Made by a program: the position numbers and the translations under genes
Notes under the pieces: generated by a model
Databases searched by the model: none
Told to the model about the DNA's origin: nothing
The model's input: the letters and a program-made list of their open reading frames with translations, nothing else
Part shown: in pieces, positions 43,574 to 53,222 of the stretch
How positions within the stretch are numbered: the first letter of the stretch is position 1
Layout: every line of letters starts with the position of its first letter
NCBI GenBank assembly: GCA_022823225.1
Contig: JAJDXM010000029.1
Span: 1-56,176, forward strand
Length of the DNA stretch: 56,176 bases
Reading direction: 5' to 3'
Source of the DNA: Gemmatimonadota bacterium
Lineage (GTDB): Bacteria; Gemmatimonadota; Gemmatimonadetes; Longimicrobiales; Gaopeijiaceae

Positions 43574-44893
43574 ATGGGCTACTCAGAGCGACTGCCAGGT
43601 GCGGTTTGGACAGGGTGGCGGGTTCGCTGGGCCTGCCTCGTTCCAGTACTCGCGCTCGGTTCCCCGGCATGTGAGCGTCCGGAATCCCAGGACCGGATTG
43701 TCGGTGTAGTCGAGCGAGACTCTGCGGGAATCCGCATCATCGAGAACCACGCTCCGGCGTGGAGCACCACCGACGCCTGGGTCATCGACTCCGAGCCGGA
43801 GTTTGCCATTGGCGGCTTTGCGGCCGGGCAGGCGGTAGCGGTCGATACCGCTGCGCTGGTTTGGGACATTACTTCCGCGGCGCCCCTTTCCAATGGCATG
43901 TTGGCCATGCTGTCGCCCCGCGGCGACTCGAAGGTGTTGGTGTTCGAGCCCTCAGGAACGCTCTTCGCATCATTCGGGCGGGAAGGCCGTGGTCCCGGAG
44001 AGTTTTCAAATCCCCGGCACCTGCAGGTGCTCCCCGGGGACACGATCGTGGTATGGGACCACAGATATGGCCCGATCAGCTACTTCGATCCGTCCGGGAC
44101 ACTTCTGAGGGATCGACGAGTTGACTTCGGTCGTCTGATTGAAATGTTGCCGGAGGGCCTGATGCCCGGCGAGTCGGTGTATTCGCCGCTTCCCGATGGC
44201 TCCTTCATGCTGGCCGCGCGTGAGCGCGAATGGAGGGTGCCTGCCCGGGGCTACTACCGGCCTCCCCGCCAATTCCTGAGAATGGATTCCACATACTCTG
44301 CCACCGAGTTTGGTTGGTGGGGAGCCGAGGAGGGGTTCCGCATCTACCCACCTGCGAGCGCGATCGGGTACCTGCCGTTTCCCGCCAGATCATCGGTCGC
44401 TGTGGGGGGAGAACCGCTCTCGGTGTACATCACCAATGGGGACAGGTACGAGATTCACCAGTTTTCGGTCCTCGGAGCTCTTCAACGAATCATCCGCGTC
44501 ACGTCCGATCCCGTCCCGATCACCACCGCGCAACTGAACCAATGGAAACAGGGGATGAGGGCGGCTAACCCGAATTGGGATTGGGGCGCCTGGGAACGGT
44601 CGTTCGGCGAGCTTGCGGAGAGACCCTTCCGACCGGCCGTCAGCCGAATGCTGGTCGATACGCAAGGCCATCTCTGGGTGTTTACGGGTATTACGAGCAC
44701 GGAGTGGCATGTCTTCAGCGAGGAGGGTCGTTGGCTGGGGACACTTGACACGCCGCGTGGGCGCACGTTGTGGGTCGGTGAAGACCTGCTAATCCTACGG
44801 CGTACCCACCCGGATACGGGTGTTGAGACTGTTGTAGGGTACCGGTTGGAGCGGGGTCGGCTATCGAATGGGACGGGCGGACGGCCCAGGTGA
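43574..44893 (+). CDS. Six-bladed beta-propeller lipoprotein
   Basis: A 439-residue protein with a lipoprotein-type signal (CLVPVLALGSPAC, Cys 33) and propeller motifs GMLAMLSPRGDSKVLVFEPS, FGREGRGPGEFSNPRHLQVL, DTIVVWDHRYGPISYFDPSG, HLWVFTGI. Start ATG at 43574; an upstream frame extension to 43541 has no export signal. Paralogue of the protein at 42009. Followed by the Cys-rich gene at 44981. Confidence 0.8.
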   Translation: MGYSERLPGAVWTGWRVRWACLVPVLALGSPACERPESQDRIVGVVERDSAGIRIIENHAPAWSTTDAWVIDSEPEFAIGGFAAGQAVAVDTAALVWDITSAAPLSNGMLAMLSPRGDSKVLVFEPSGTLFASFGREGRGPGEFSNPRHLQVLPGDTIVVWDHRYGPISYFDPSGTLLRDRRVDFGRLIEMLPEGLMPGESVYSPLPDGSFMLAAREREWRVPARGYYRPPRQFLRMDSTYSATEFGWWGAEEGFRIYPPASAIGYLPFPARSSVAVGGEPLSVYITNGDRYEIHQFSVLGALQRIIRVTSDPVPITTAQLNQWKQGMRAANPNWDWGAWERSFGELAERPFRPAVSRMLVDTQGHLWVFTGITSTEWHVFSEEGRWLGTLDTPRGRTLWVGEDLLILRRTHPDTGVETVVGYRLERGRLSNGTGGRPR

Positions 44894-44980
44894 TTCTCCG
44901 AAAAGGTTAACCCACAGGTTCAGGAGGTTGTGATGGCCGGTGTCTTGGTTTTCAACAGAGTTCGAAAAGGTGAGTCAACA

Positions 44981-45559
44981 ATGAGAACCGTACGTATCAT
45001 TCCCCGAGACCTACGTGGAGGCGGGGTGCTAGGCTTCGCCGTGGCTTTGTTCGTACTAGTCGGAGTTGCACCGCCGGTTCAGGCACAGGTGTGCGCATCG
45101 TGCCTCAGTGGCTACCGCTACAACTATTACGAAGAAGACGGATCCCCTGACATCGGACACGCGTTTCCGTATGGCGAAGATGGGTGTGCGGGAGGGGTAC
45201 TCCTTCCGACTTCGTGCGTCCTCTGCGGAGGCTCATCAAGATGCCATGAAGAAATAGAGACTGGTCCATGCCATATTTCCTGTGGCCCGGCAACTGATGC
45301 CCTCGCCGCTGTCATAGAGATCCAAGACGCTTTAGACCGGGACGACGTTACATTGCTTGCGGCTGCAGTGTCGCGAGAGAGAGTTGGTGTGTCCGCCGAG
45401 TTCATTCGTGAGGGAGGCCGGATCGATTTGATCCTGCCTTGCGACCCCAACGTAGCGTTCCGCACCATACCGGTCCTGCCACGAACGAACGCGGAGCTTG
45501 CATGGGCGCTCCGCTCAACTTCGACGGTAGTCACGACGCCGAGTGCGGCTGCGATGTAA
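44981..45559 (+). CDS. Secreted cysteine-rich protein
   Basis: A 192-residue exported protein. Start ATG at 44981 has AAGGTGAG seven nt upstream. Signal peptide to about residue 35 (GVAPPVQA-QVC). Eight Cys within residues 38-101 (38, 41, 69, 79, 82, 88, 97, 101) and one at 154. The Cys-rich part lacks Trp. The rest is helical with the end IPVLPRTNAELAWALRST. Not a family I can name. Base composition is lower in GC than its neighbours, compatible with recent transfer or relaxed selection. Confidence 0.72.
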   Translation: MRTVRIIPRDLRGGGVLGFAVALFVLVGVAPPVQAQVCASCLSGYRYNYYEEDGSPDIGHAFPYGEDGCAGGVLLPTSCVLCGGSSRCHEEIETGPCHISCGPATDALAAVIEIQDALDRDDVTLLAAAVSRERVGVSAEFIREGGRIDLILPCDPNVAFRTIPVLPRTNAELAWALRSTSTVVTTPSAAAM

Positions 45560-45956
45560 CGCGACGCGTTTAGCAGTTAGCTTTGACCCTCCGGCCGCCA
45601 ACTGGCTTGTTGTAGCGCCCTGTCGGCGCAACCCTTCCGCAGGCCCTCAGCCCGATCCGTTGGTGGGAACCGCCTGGTGCTCGGGGTACGACACACGGCG
45701 AGGTACTACAGAGGCTGGCACTGTACGCCCTCTGGATCCCGAAGGAACCGCGGCTCCTCCGAGCGCGACCGACCTCGACCACCCCGACTTTCGAGGCGTG
45801 AGCCCCCTCGGGGTCGCTCCCGTTAGCGGTTCTGCGCGCCACTGTGATCCCCCGGCCCATCGTCAGCGCCCCTGGGCATCTCCCTCCCGAGGGGTGGCCA
45901 TACAGTTAATAGACACTTCCCGGGCCCGAATCGTGCAATTCGGGTAGTTTTCGGAC
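45560..45956. other. Gene-poor spacer with an inverted repeat
   Basis: No convincing gene in this 397-bp stretch. Just before the phosphatase gene lies CCCGAAT-CGTGCA-ATTCGGG (45925-45944), a perfect 7+7 inverted repeat, followed at once by a -10-like TAGTTT (45945-45950), six bases and the ATG at 45957. It looks like an operator with a possibly leaderless start. Confidence 0.45.
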
Positions 45957-46886
45957 ATGGCTTCCCCCGAGTTTCCGACCCGCGTCGCGGCGATCGACGC
46001 CGGGTCGAACGCGATCCGGCTGGTTGTGGCCGACTTCGGCGGGCCGGGATCGTACACGGTCGTCCACAAGGTCCGGGAACCCATACGGCTTGGCCACCGC
46101 GTCTTCACGGGCGGCGGACTCGACGACGGAACGATGGACGAGGCGGTGCGGGCGTTCGGGGGATTCCGGCGGACCATCGACGAGCTGGGCGTGGTGGCGC
46201 ATCGGGCGGTCGCCACCAGCGCGACCCGCGAAGCGGGCAACCGCGACGAATTCCTTGCCAGGATCGTCGCAGAGTCCGGAATCGACCTCGAGCCGATCAG
46301 CGGGGCGGAGGAGGCGCGGCTCGTCCACCTCGCTGTGCGCACCCGGGTGGATCTCTCGCGGGGGCGCTGGATTCTGGTGGACCTGGGAGGCGGCAGCGTT
46401 GAGGTGTCGCTGGTCGACAGCGCAGGGATCCTCTGGAGCGAATCGTACCGGATCGGCACGGTGCGGCTTCTGGAGACGCTTGCCGCGGCGCGCGGCTGCC
46501 ACGACTCGCTGCGTGAGTGGGTGGGGCGCCAACTCCGCCCCCTTACGATTCCCGCGCCTGATTCCTACCCCGGCCCCACCGCGTTCGCGGCGACGGGCGG
46601 CAACATCGAGGCGATCGCGAAGCTCGCGCTGAGCTACCTGGATCCGCTCAAGCTGGCCATTCTGCCGGGCAACCGTCTCGACGCGGTGATCCACCTCCTG
46701 AACGCGATGACGGTCCCGGAGCGGATCGCCGAGCTGCGCATGCGTCCCGACCGCGCCGACGTGATCCTCCCGGCCGCGCTGGTGTACCGCCACTTCGCGC
46801 GGCTCGCGCAGGCGGAGCACATCGTGGTGCCCAGCGTGGGCGTGAAGGAGGGGGCGCTGCTGGATGTGGTGGCACGGGGGACCTGA
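45957..46886 (+). CDS. Ppx/GppA-family exopolyphosphatase/pppGpp phosphatase
   Basis: A 309-residue ASKHA-fold phosphatase: AAIDAGSNAIRLVV (phosphate loop), ATSATREAGN, ISGAEEARLV, LVDLGGGSVEVSLV, ATGGNIEAIAK, plus a C-terminal SVGVKEGALLDV. It hydrolyses polyphosphate or pppGpp; single-domain length fits the short class. Ends 22 bp from the convergent dehydrogenase gene. Confidence 0.92.
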   Translation: MASPEFPTRVAAIDAGSNAIRLVVADFGGPGSYTVVHKVREPIRLGHRVFTGGGLDDGTMDEAVRAFGGFRRTIDELGVVAHRAVATSATREAGNRDEFLARIVAESGIDLEPISGAEEARLVHLAVRTRVDLSRGRWILVDLGGGSVEVSLVDSAGILWSESYRIGTVRLLETLAAARGCHDSLREWVGRQLRPLTIPAPDSYPGPTAFAATGGNIEAIAKLALSYLDPLKLAILPGNRLDAVIHLLNAMTVPERIAELRMRPDRADVILPAALVYRHFARLAQAEHIVVPSVGVKEGALLDVVARGT

Positions 46887-46908
46887 AGCCGGGCGTCCCC
46901 GCGCTCAA

Positions 46909-49900
46909 TCAGTTCGCCAGGTAGCGGATCTCCTGGACCGCGACCGACAGCCCCGCCAGGCTGACCGGCTCTTCGGCCTCGACCTCCGCGAGGATTTCGT
47001 GGAAGCGGGACAGCTGCGCCTCGTCCCCGTCGAAGCCCAGCGCGATGGCCAGCGTGCCCTCGCCTTCGAGAGCGCTTCGCGTGAGGTTGCGGCGGATCGC
47101 GCCGAGGTCCTGAACCAGTCCCAGGGCCCAGCGCTGCTGCCACCTGTCCTGCCCGCTCCGGTGCTCGATCGTGCGGATGAGCCAGGGGATCCGCAGTTCC
47201 TCGGTGACCCAGTAGTAGACCGTCGCCGCCTTGACCGGATCGGTGTCGGTGGTCCGGGCCAGGTGCAGGATCTCGAGCAGGTGGTCCAGGAAGTGCAGCG
47301 CCATGAGCTTCTGCACGAACGGCTCGTCCTCGGGCCGCGGCGTTCCGCTCTTCACCCTCGACATGTAGTTGTCGCGGTCCTCGCCGGCGACGATGTCGTG
47401 GAACTTCTCGCGCAGCGCCTCGAGGCCCACCTTGCTGCCCTCGATCAGGGCGGTCGTCGACTCCTCCGGGTCGCAGTTGGTCAGCACCCAGCGGGTGGTC
47501 TGCTCCAGCACCCGCGCCAGCCCCATCGTCCAGCGGTAGGTGACCGCCGTGGAAACGCTTTCCTCGCGTGCCCGGATCTCCTCCAGGACCACGTCGTGCT
47601 GCGTGAGCCTCGCCGCGACGAGCCAGGCACGCACGATCTCCACATCGTCGCGTCCGGTCTCGCGCGCGAGCCGGTCGACGAAGGTGGATCCCATCAGGTC
47701 GACGAGGTCGTTCGTCATCTGGCATGAGACGATCTCGCGGCGCAGCCGATGGTTCGAGGCGCGCTCCCGGCCGACCACCTCGAGGGCCTCGGGCGGAAAG
47801 TAGTTGAAGAAGAAGTCGGCCGCCGAAGGATCGTCGGGAAGCTCCGAATCCAGGAGGGCGGACTTCAGGTGCAGCTTCGCATAGGACAGCAGGACCGAAA
47901 TCTCGGGGCGGGTGAGCGACTGGTGCGCTTCCCTGCGAGCCTCGAGCGCGTCCCACGAGGGAAGCCCCTCCGCGTCCCGGTCGAGGAGCCCCGTGCGGCC
48001 GAGCCGCGACATGAGCTGCCAGAACTGGCCCACCCCGCGCCGGGCCCGGTATTCGTCGAGGGACACGGCCTGACATCCCGACTCATTGTCGCGGACGACC
48101 AGTTCCGCGACGGTGTCCGTGAGGCGGTGGAGGAGCTCGTTGCGTTCGTCGCGCGAGACCGCCCCGGTGTTCAGCACCTCGTTGAGGAGGATCTTGAGAT
48201 TGACCTCCCGGTCCGACAGGTTGACGCCGCCCGAGTTGTCGAGCGCGTCGGTGTTGATGCGGCCGCCGCCGAGCGCGTACTCGACCCGCGCGGCCTGCGT
48301 GAGGCCGAGGTTGCCGCCTTCGCCCACGACCTTCGCGCGCAGGTCGCGGGTGTTGATGCGCACGGCGTCGTTGGAGTTGTCGCCCGCGTCGGCATGGCTC
48401 TCGCCGTTCGCCTTCACGTAGGTGCCGATCCCCCCGTTCCACAGCAGGTCGACGGGCGCCTTCAACACGGCGCGGATCAGGCTCTCGCCGTCCAGCGACT
48501 CCACGTCTTCGTCCACGCCCAGCGCCGCCTTCACCTCCGGCGTCAGGTCTAGCGACTTCACCCCCCGCGAAACCACCATCCCACCCGGCGACAGCTTCTC
48601 GCGGTCGTAGTCTTCCCACGTCGAGCGGGACTTCTCGAAGAGCCGCCTGCGCTCTGCGAAGGAGACCTCCGGGTCCGGGTCCGGGTCGATGAAGACGTGG
48701 CGGTGATCGAACGCGGCCACGAGGCGGATCTCCGGCGAAAGGAGCATGCCGTTGCCGAAGACGTCGCCGCTCATGTCGCCGATTCCGACAACCGTGAAGG
48801 GATCCTGCTGGGTATTCCGGCCCATCTCGCGGAAGTGGCGCTTGACCGACTCCCACGCGCCACGGGCGGTGATGCCGACCTCCTTGTGGTCGTACCCGTT
48901 CGACCCTCCGGACGCGAAGGCGTCGTCCAGCCAGAAGCCGTACTCGGCGGCGATCGCGTTGGCGGTGTCGGAGAAGGTGGCGGTGCCCTTGTCGGCCGCC
49001 ACGACCAGGTAGGGGTCGAACCCGTCGTAGCGGATGACGCCCTCCGGGGGGGCCGCGGCCCCGTTCAGATCGTCGGTAATGTCGAGCAGGCCACGCACCA
49101 GCGTGCGGTATTGCTCCTTCGCCTCGTGCGCCATTTCGTCACGGGTCGCAAACTCCAGCCGACAGACGAAGCCGCCCTTCGAGCCGCTCGGGACGATCAG
49201 CGCGTTCTTGACCACCTGCGTGTTGACGAGGCCCAGAACCTCGGTGCGGAAGTCGTCCGGGCGGTCGGAGTGGCGGATTCCGCCGCGTGCCACCGCCGCA
49301 CCGCGCAGGTGAATCCCCTCCATGCGGGACGAGTGCACCCACACCTCGTACATGAGCCGGCTCTTCGAGACCGCCTGCAGCTGCGCACAGTCGAACTTGA
49401 AGGACACATACGGCACGCCACCCGACCGGCGGGTGGGGCTGCGGCCGCCGCTCTGGTAGTAGTTGGTCCGGATCGTTGCCAGAATCACCGACTGGTACGC
49501 GCGCAGCGCACGGTCGTGCGCGAGCGAGCTGACCTCCACCAGCTCCTGCGTGATCCGGCTCTTCAGGTCGGCGGCCTTCCTCTCGCGGTCCTCGATTCGG
49601 TCGGGCCGGTCCGGGTCGAAGCGGACCTCGAAGAGCTGGAACAGGAGCCGGCCGATCGTCGGGTAGCTGTCCAGGGCGGTCGGCAGAACCGACCGGCTCG
49701 GCACGGCACCGATCTGGAAGGCGTAGCTGGAGTAGGCGCGGAGGACGTCGATCTCCCGCCATGCCATTCCGGTCCGCTGGACGAGCCGGTTGAAGGCGTC
49801 ATTGGCGGAGTCACCCGCCCGCACCGCCAGGATTGTGTCTGACAGGACCTGGCCGCGGCCCTCCACGTCCACGTGCTCCCCGTCCGAGGTCTGCACGTCG

Positions 49901-51831
49901 AAGCTGTAGATTGCCGAGTCCTCCTGCCCCTCCTCGCGCAGCTCGAAGGGCGACACCGCGATCACCCTGAGCCCGCAGTTCTCCAGCACCGGCATGAAGT
50001 CCGACAGGATGATCTGGTGGTGCCTGATGTAGACCTTGAGTTCGCACGTGCCCCCGTCGGAGTGGTCGTCGAAGAAGCGGACCGACTCGGTCCGGCCCTC
50101 GGCGCGCATCGCCTCCAGCTCCAGAATGTCGCGCACCGCCACCCGGGGATCGCTCGCCGCCTTGTACTCCGGGGCGAACGACTGTGCATAGTGCCTTGCG
50201 AGCTGGCGTGCTTCATCCGGCGGGCGAATCTCGTCGAGAAGGTCCATCAACTCGTCCAGCCACGAGCGCGTGAGGTCGGCAACCCTCGCCGTGAGTTCCT
50301 TGCCGTCCACCTCGGCGAGGCGGGCGGGTGGGCCGCCCAGGTAGAAGTGCAGACGGGCCTGGTCGCCCGCGCTCATGGCCAGATGGTAGTTCAGAATCTC
50401 CGCCGAGTAGCGCTTCACCAGCCACCCCTCGAACTCCCGCCGGAAACTGCCCGAAAAACGGCTGCGCGGAAGGACGACCATGATCGAAACGCCGCGGCCC
50501 AGCGCGTCGCGCCGCACCGAGGCGAAGACTTCGGCCGTATTGTAGCGGATCAGGATCGTGCGGATTTCCTCGAGGATCTCTTCCGCCGAGGCGAGGAAGA
50601 GCTCCTCCTTCGGGAGCGAGCCGAAGATCGTGATGACTTCCTTGTAGTCGTGCGATCCCTCCGCGAGCCCTGAGGCCTCCAGAACGGCGGTCAGCTTCTG
50701 GCGCAGGATCGGGATGTCCTGGGCGGGCTCGGCGTAGGCCGCCGAGGTGAAGAGGCCGAGGAACCGGTGTTCTCCCACCACCGTGCCGTCGGAGCGCAGC
50801 TTCTTGATGCCGATGTAGTCCATCCGCGCACGGCGGTGGACGGTCGACTCGGCGTTGGTCTTGCTGATGATCAGGAGCGGGCCGGACAGCGCGCGCTCCT
50901 GCATCTCCGGCGGGAGTTCGCTCATCGGCACCGGGCGCGCGTAGGCCGACGCATCGTCCTCCTGCAGGATGCCGAGACCCGACCCGGGCTCGACCATCAC
51001 CGCCAGCTCGCCGTCCGCGCCATCCGCAGCAAAGTTGTACGCCCGGTACCCCAGGAAGACGAAGCCGCCGTCCCTCAGCCACCGCAGGAAAGCCTGGATC
51101 TCGCGGAATTCGTCCCGCTTCTCGCGCAGGTCGCGCATGCGGAAGTTCAGCTCAGAGACCACGTCTCCGATCGTGTCCACCATCAGGCCGAAGTCGTCGG
51201 TCGCCTTGACCACGTCCTCGAGCCGGCGCGCCGTCTCCTCGCGGAGCGAATCGAGCATCTCCTGGTCCTCGACGCGCGTGACCTCGGCGTAGACCATCGA
51301 CTCGGTGCGGCCGCGCCCGCCCGGGGGCAGCAGATCGGTGATCCGCCCGTCCCCGTCCCGCTCGACCGTCATCAGCGGATACACCAGGTGCGCGATCCTG
51401 CGCTCCTGCGAGTGGAGGAACTCGCGGATCGAGTCCACGATGAAGGGCCGCTCGGAGATGTTGGTGCGAACGATGGTGACCGGGGCGTACCAGCCTGTCG
51501 CCGACTCCTTGGGATTCAGGACCTCGACGTCGACCCGGTCGGGCCGGCTCCGGTTGAGGAAGCGGAAGGAGTTGTGGCACATCTTGGCCAGGTGCGCGGT
51601 GCTCCGCTCCTCCAGCAGGTCGACCGGCGCCTTGCCGAGGAAGAACGGGACGAACTTCTCGAGAAGGCGGTAGCGGTCGTCGTCCGCCTCGTCGCGCAAC
51701 ACGGCCAGAACATCACGAGCCGCCTGGGCCTTTTCCGGCGACTCCGCCCCGGGGGCCGCGGGGGTGCCGGACTCGTCGAACCCGCTGGATGAAATCATCT
51801 TCGTCCGACTCTCCGTGTCGGGGGTGGCCAT
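46909..51831 (-). CDS. gdhB: Large NAD-specific glutamate dehydrogenase (GDH-180 type)
   Basis: A 1640-residue oxidative deaminase of the giant NAD-GDH family. The N-terminal regulatory region (PFIVDSIREFLHSQERRIAH) has the ACT-like layout. The dehydrogenase core is C-terminal of ~800, with the substrate lysine Lys885 in SGSKGGFVCR, GDMSGDVFGNGMLLSPEIRL, and the family C-terminal helical part. It converts glutamate to 2-oxoglutarate and ammonium, feeding amino acids into the TCA cycle, in line with the peptide-degrading enzymes nearby. Full length with no frameshift. Confidence 0.95.
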   Translation of the reverse strand: MATPDTESRTKMISSSGFDESGTPAAPGAESPEKAQAARDVLAVLRDEADDDRYRLLEKFVPFFLGKAPVDLLEERSTAHLAKMCHNSFRFLNRSRPDRVDVEVLNPKESATGWYAPVTIVRTNISERPFIVDSIREFLHSQERRIAHLVYPLMTVERDGDGRITDLLPPGGRGRTESMVYAEVTRVEDQEMLDSLREETARRLEDVVKATDDFGLMVDTIGDVVSELNFRMRDLREKRDEFREIQAFLRWLRDGGFVFLGYRAYNFAADGADGELAVMVEPGSGLGILQEDDASAYARPVPMSELPPEMQERALSGPLLIISKTNAESTVHRRARMDYIGIKKLRSDGTVVGEHRFLGLFTSAAYAEPAQDIPILRQKLTAVLEASGLAEGSHDYKEVITIFGSLPKEELFLASAEEILEEIRTILIRYNTAEVFASVRRDALGRGVSIMVVLPRSRFSGSFRREFEGWLVKRYSAEILNYHLAMSAGDQARLHFYLGGPPARLAEVDGKELTARVADLTRSWLDELMDLLDEIRPPDEARQLARHYAQSFAPEYKAASDPRVAVRDILELEAMRAEGRTESVRFFDDHSDGGTCELKVYIRHHQIILSDFMPVLENCGLRVIAVSPFELREEGQEDSAIYSFDVQTSDGEHVDVEGRGQVLSDTILAVRAGDSANDAFNRLVQRTGMAWREIDVLRAYSSYAFQIGAVPSRSVLPTALDSYPTIGRLLFQLFEVRFDPDRPDRIEDRERKAADLKSRITQELVEVSSLAHDRALRAYQSVILATIRTNYYQSGGRSPTRRSGGVPYVSFKFDCAQLQAVSKSRLMYEVWVHSSRMEGIHLRGAAVARGGIRHSDRPDDFRTEVLGLVNTQVVKNALIVPSGSKGGFVCRLEFATRDEMAHEAKEQYRTLVRGLLDITDDLNGAAAPPEGVIRYDGFDPYLVVAADKGTATFSDTANAIAAEYGFWLDDAFASGGSNGYDHKEVGITARGAWESVKRHFREMGRNTQQDPFTVVGIGDMSGDVFGNGMLLSPEIRLVAAFDHRHVFIDPDPDPEVSFAERRRLFEKSRSTWEDYDREKLSPGGMVVSRGVKSLDLTPEVKAALGVDEDVESLDGESLIRAVLKAPVDLLWNGGIGTYVKANGESHADAGDNSNDAVRINTRDLRAKVVGEGGNLGLTQAARVEYALGGGRINTDALDNSGGVNLSDREVNLKILLNEVLNTGAVSRDERNELLHRLTDTVAELVVRDNESGCQAVSLDEYRARRGVGQFWQLMSRLGRTGLLDRDAEGLPSWDALEARREAHQSLTRPEISVLLSYAKLHLKSALLDSELPDDPSAADFFFNYFPPEALEVVGRERASNHRLRREIVSCQMTNDLVDLMGSTFVDRLARETGRDDVEIVRAWLVAARLTQHDVVLEEIRAREESVSTAVTYRWTMGLARVLEQTTRWVLTNCDPEESTTALIEGSKVGLEALREKFHDIVAGEDRDNYMSRVKSGTPRPEDEPFVQKLMALHFLDHLLEILHLARTTDTDPVKAATVYYWVTEELRIPWLIRTIEHRSGQDRWQQRWALGLVQDLGAIRRNLTRSALEGEGTLAIALGFDGDEAQLSRFHEILAEVEAEEPVSLAGLSVAVQEIRYLAN

Positions 51832-51969
51832 GGCAGAAGATTACCCAACCCCTTCGGAAGCCGCCAGACGTTACCTTTGGAGAGCGAGATCCGCCCCGGC
51901 GCCGCCGTGTTCGACCGGACTTGCCCGCGGGCCTTCGGTTCGGCCCACAACCGTCAACCCGGAGTCCAT

Positions 51970-53220
51970 TTGCGCTTCATCCACATCTCGGATGTTCACC
52001 TGGATACGGCCTTCGCGGGGCGTCCGGACCGCCTGCGGAGCCGCCTTCGCCACGCTTCCCTGGAGGCGCTCGCACGGTGCGCGGCGACCGCCAGGGACGA
52101 AGAGGTGGACGCGCTCCTGATCGCCGGAGACCTCTTTGACGGGGCGTTCCTGTCGTTCGAGACCGAGCGGTTTCTGCTGGAACAGCTCGGCGACCTCGGC
52201 CACGCGGGCATCCAGGTCGTCTACGCGACCGGGAACCACGACCCGGGACGCGGTCGGCGCAGCAGCGACCTCGACTGGCCCGCCGCGGTCACCGTCATCG
52301 CCCGGGACGATCCCGTCACGGTCCCCGTCCACGGGCGCGGCGGCGACCTCGTCGGCCACGTCACCGGCGCCGGACACACCACCCCGCGCGAAACCGCCGA
52401 CCTGTCCCGGCGGCTCGTCCCCACGCCCGGCACCACCGCGGCGCAGGTCGCGCTCCTCCACACGCAGGTGTCGACCGCCAGCGCCCGCGACGTGCACCAC
52501 CCCTACGCCCCCTCGAAGCTCGACCAACTGCGCGCGGCCGGGTTTCACTACTGGGCGCTCGGCCATGTGCATCTCCGGCAGGAGCTGTCGAGCGATCCGC
52601 CCGTCCACTACTGCGGCAACCTCCAGGGACGCAACCCCCGCGAGACCGGCCCCAAGGGCGGCCTGCTCGTCGACCTGGGCGATCCGGCCCGGCCGCTCAT
52701 CGAGTTCCGGGAGTTCGCGCCGGTGCGCTGGGAGAAGCTGGAGGTGGCTTCGCTGGCCGGCGCGACCACGCTCGACGAGATCGCCACGGAGGTCGAGCGC
52801 GGCTGGGACGAAGCGCGGGCCGCCGACCCGGGCAGTGCGGGCACCGAGTGGATGTTGGCCGTGGAGCTGGCCGGCCCCTCGCCGATCTGGCGGCAGCTGC
52901 GCGAGCCCCGGGAGCTGGAAACGATCGAGGACGAGGTCGCGGCCAGGCTGGAAGTCGTCGGAGCCGAGGTCCGTGCCGGAGGCGTCCACCCACGGGCGCG
53001 CGTCGAGGAGCACATCGATCGCCGGGACGTTCTGGGCGCGACGCTGCAGCTGTGCCGGGACGTGGCCGGGGCCGCGGACTCGCTCGGCCTGACCGACGCC
53101 GACCTGGCCGGCTTCGATCCGGAGCGCGACGGCACGGTGGACGCCTACCTCGCGCGCCTCCTCAAGGGCGGTGGAGAAGAGATCCTCGACCGCATGGTCG
53201 AAGCGAACGAGGCGGGATAG
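51970..53220 (+). CDS. SbcD/YhaO-like metallophosphoesterase (DNA exonuclease subunit)
   Basis: A 416-residue calcineurin-like phosphoesterase: Asp8/His10 in HISDVHLD, AGDLFDGA, ATGNHDPGRG, LLHTQV, GHVHLR are the metal ligands. TTG at 51970 with GGAG five nt upstream is the chosen start, because the fold begins there; an in-frame upstream extension to 51877 lacks support. Works with the ATPase encoded 3 bp downstream in DNA end processing. Confidence 0.9.
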   Translation: MRFIHISDVHLDTAFAGRPDRLRSRLRHASLEALARCAATARDEEVDALLIAGDLFDGAFLSFETERFLLEQLGDLGHAGIQVVYATGNHDPGRGRRSSDLDWPAAVTVIARDDPVTVPVHGRGGDLVGHVTGAGHTTPRETADLSRRLVPTPGTTAAQVALLHTQVSTASARDVHHPYAPSKLDQLRAAGFHYWALGHVHLRQELSSDPPVHYCGNLQGRNPRETGPKGGLLVDLGDPARPLIEFREFAPVRWEKLEVASLAGATTLDEIATEVERGWDEARAADPGSAGTEWMLAVELAGPSPIWRQLREPRELETIEDEVAARLEVVGAEVRAGGVHPRARVEEHIDRRDVLGATLQLCRDVAGAADSLGLTDADLAGFDPERDGTVDAYLARLLKGGGEEILDRMVEANEAG

Positions 53221-53222
53221 CA

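Noticed and set aside
45543..45947. Possible 134-residue gene in the spacer before the phosphatase
   Set aside because: Overlaps the Cys-rich gene end, has no ribosome site, and its composition is that of non-coding GC-rich DNA.
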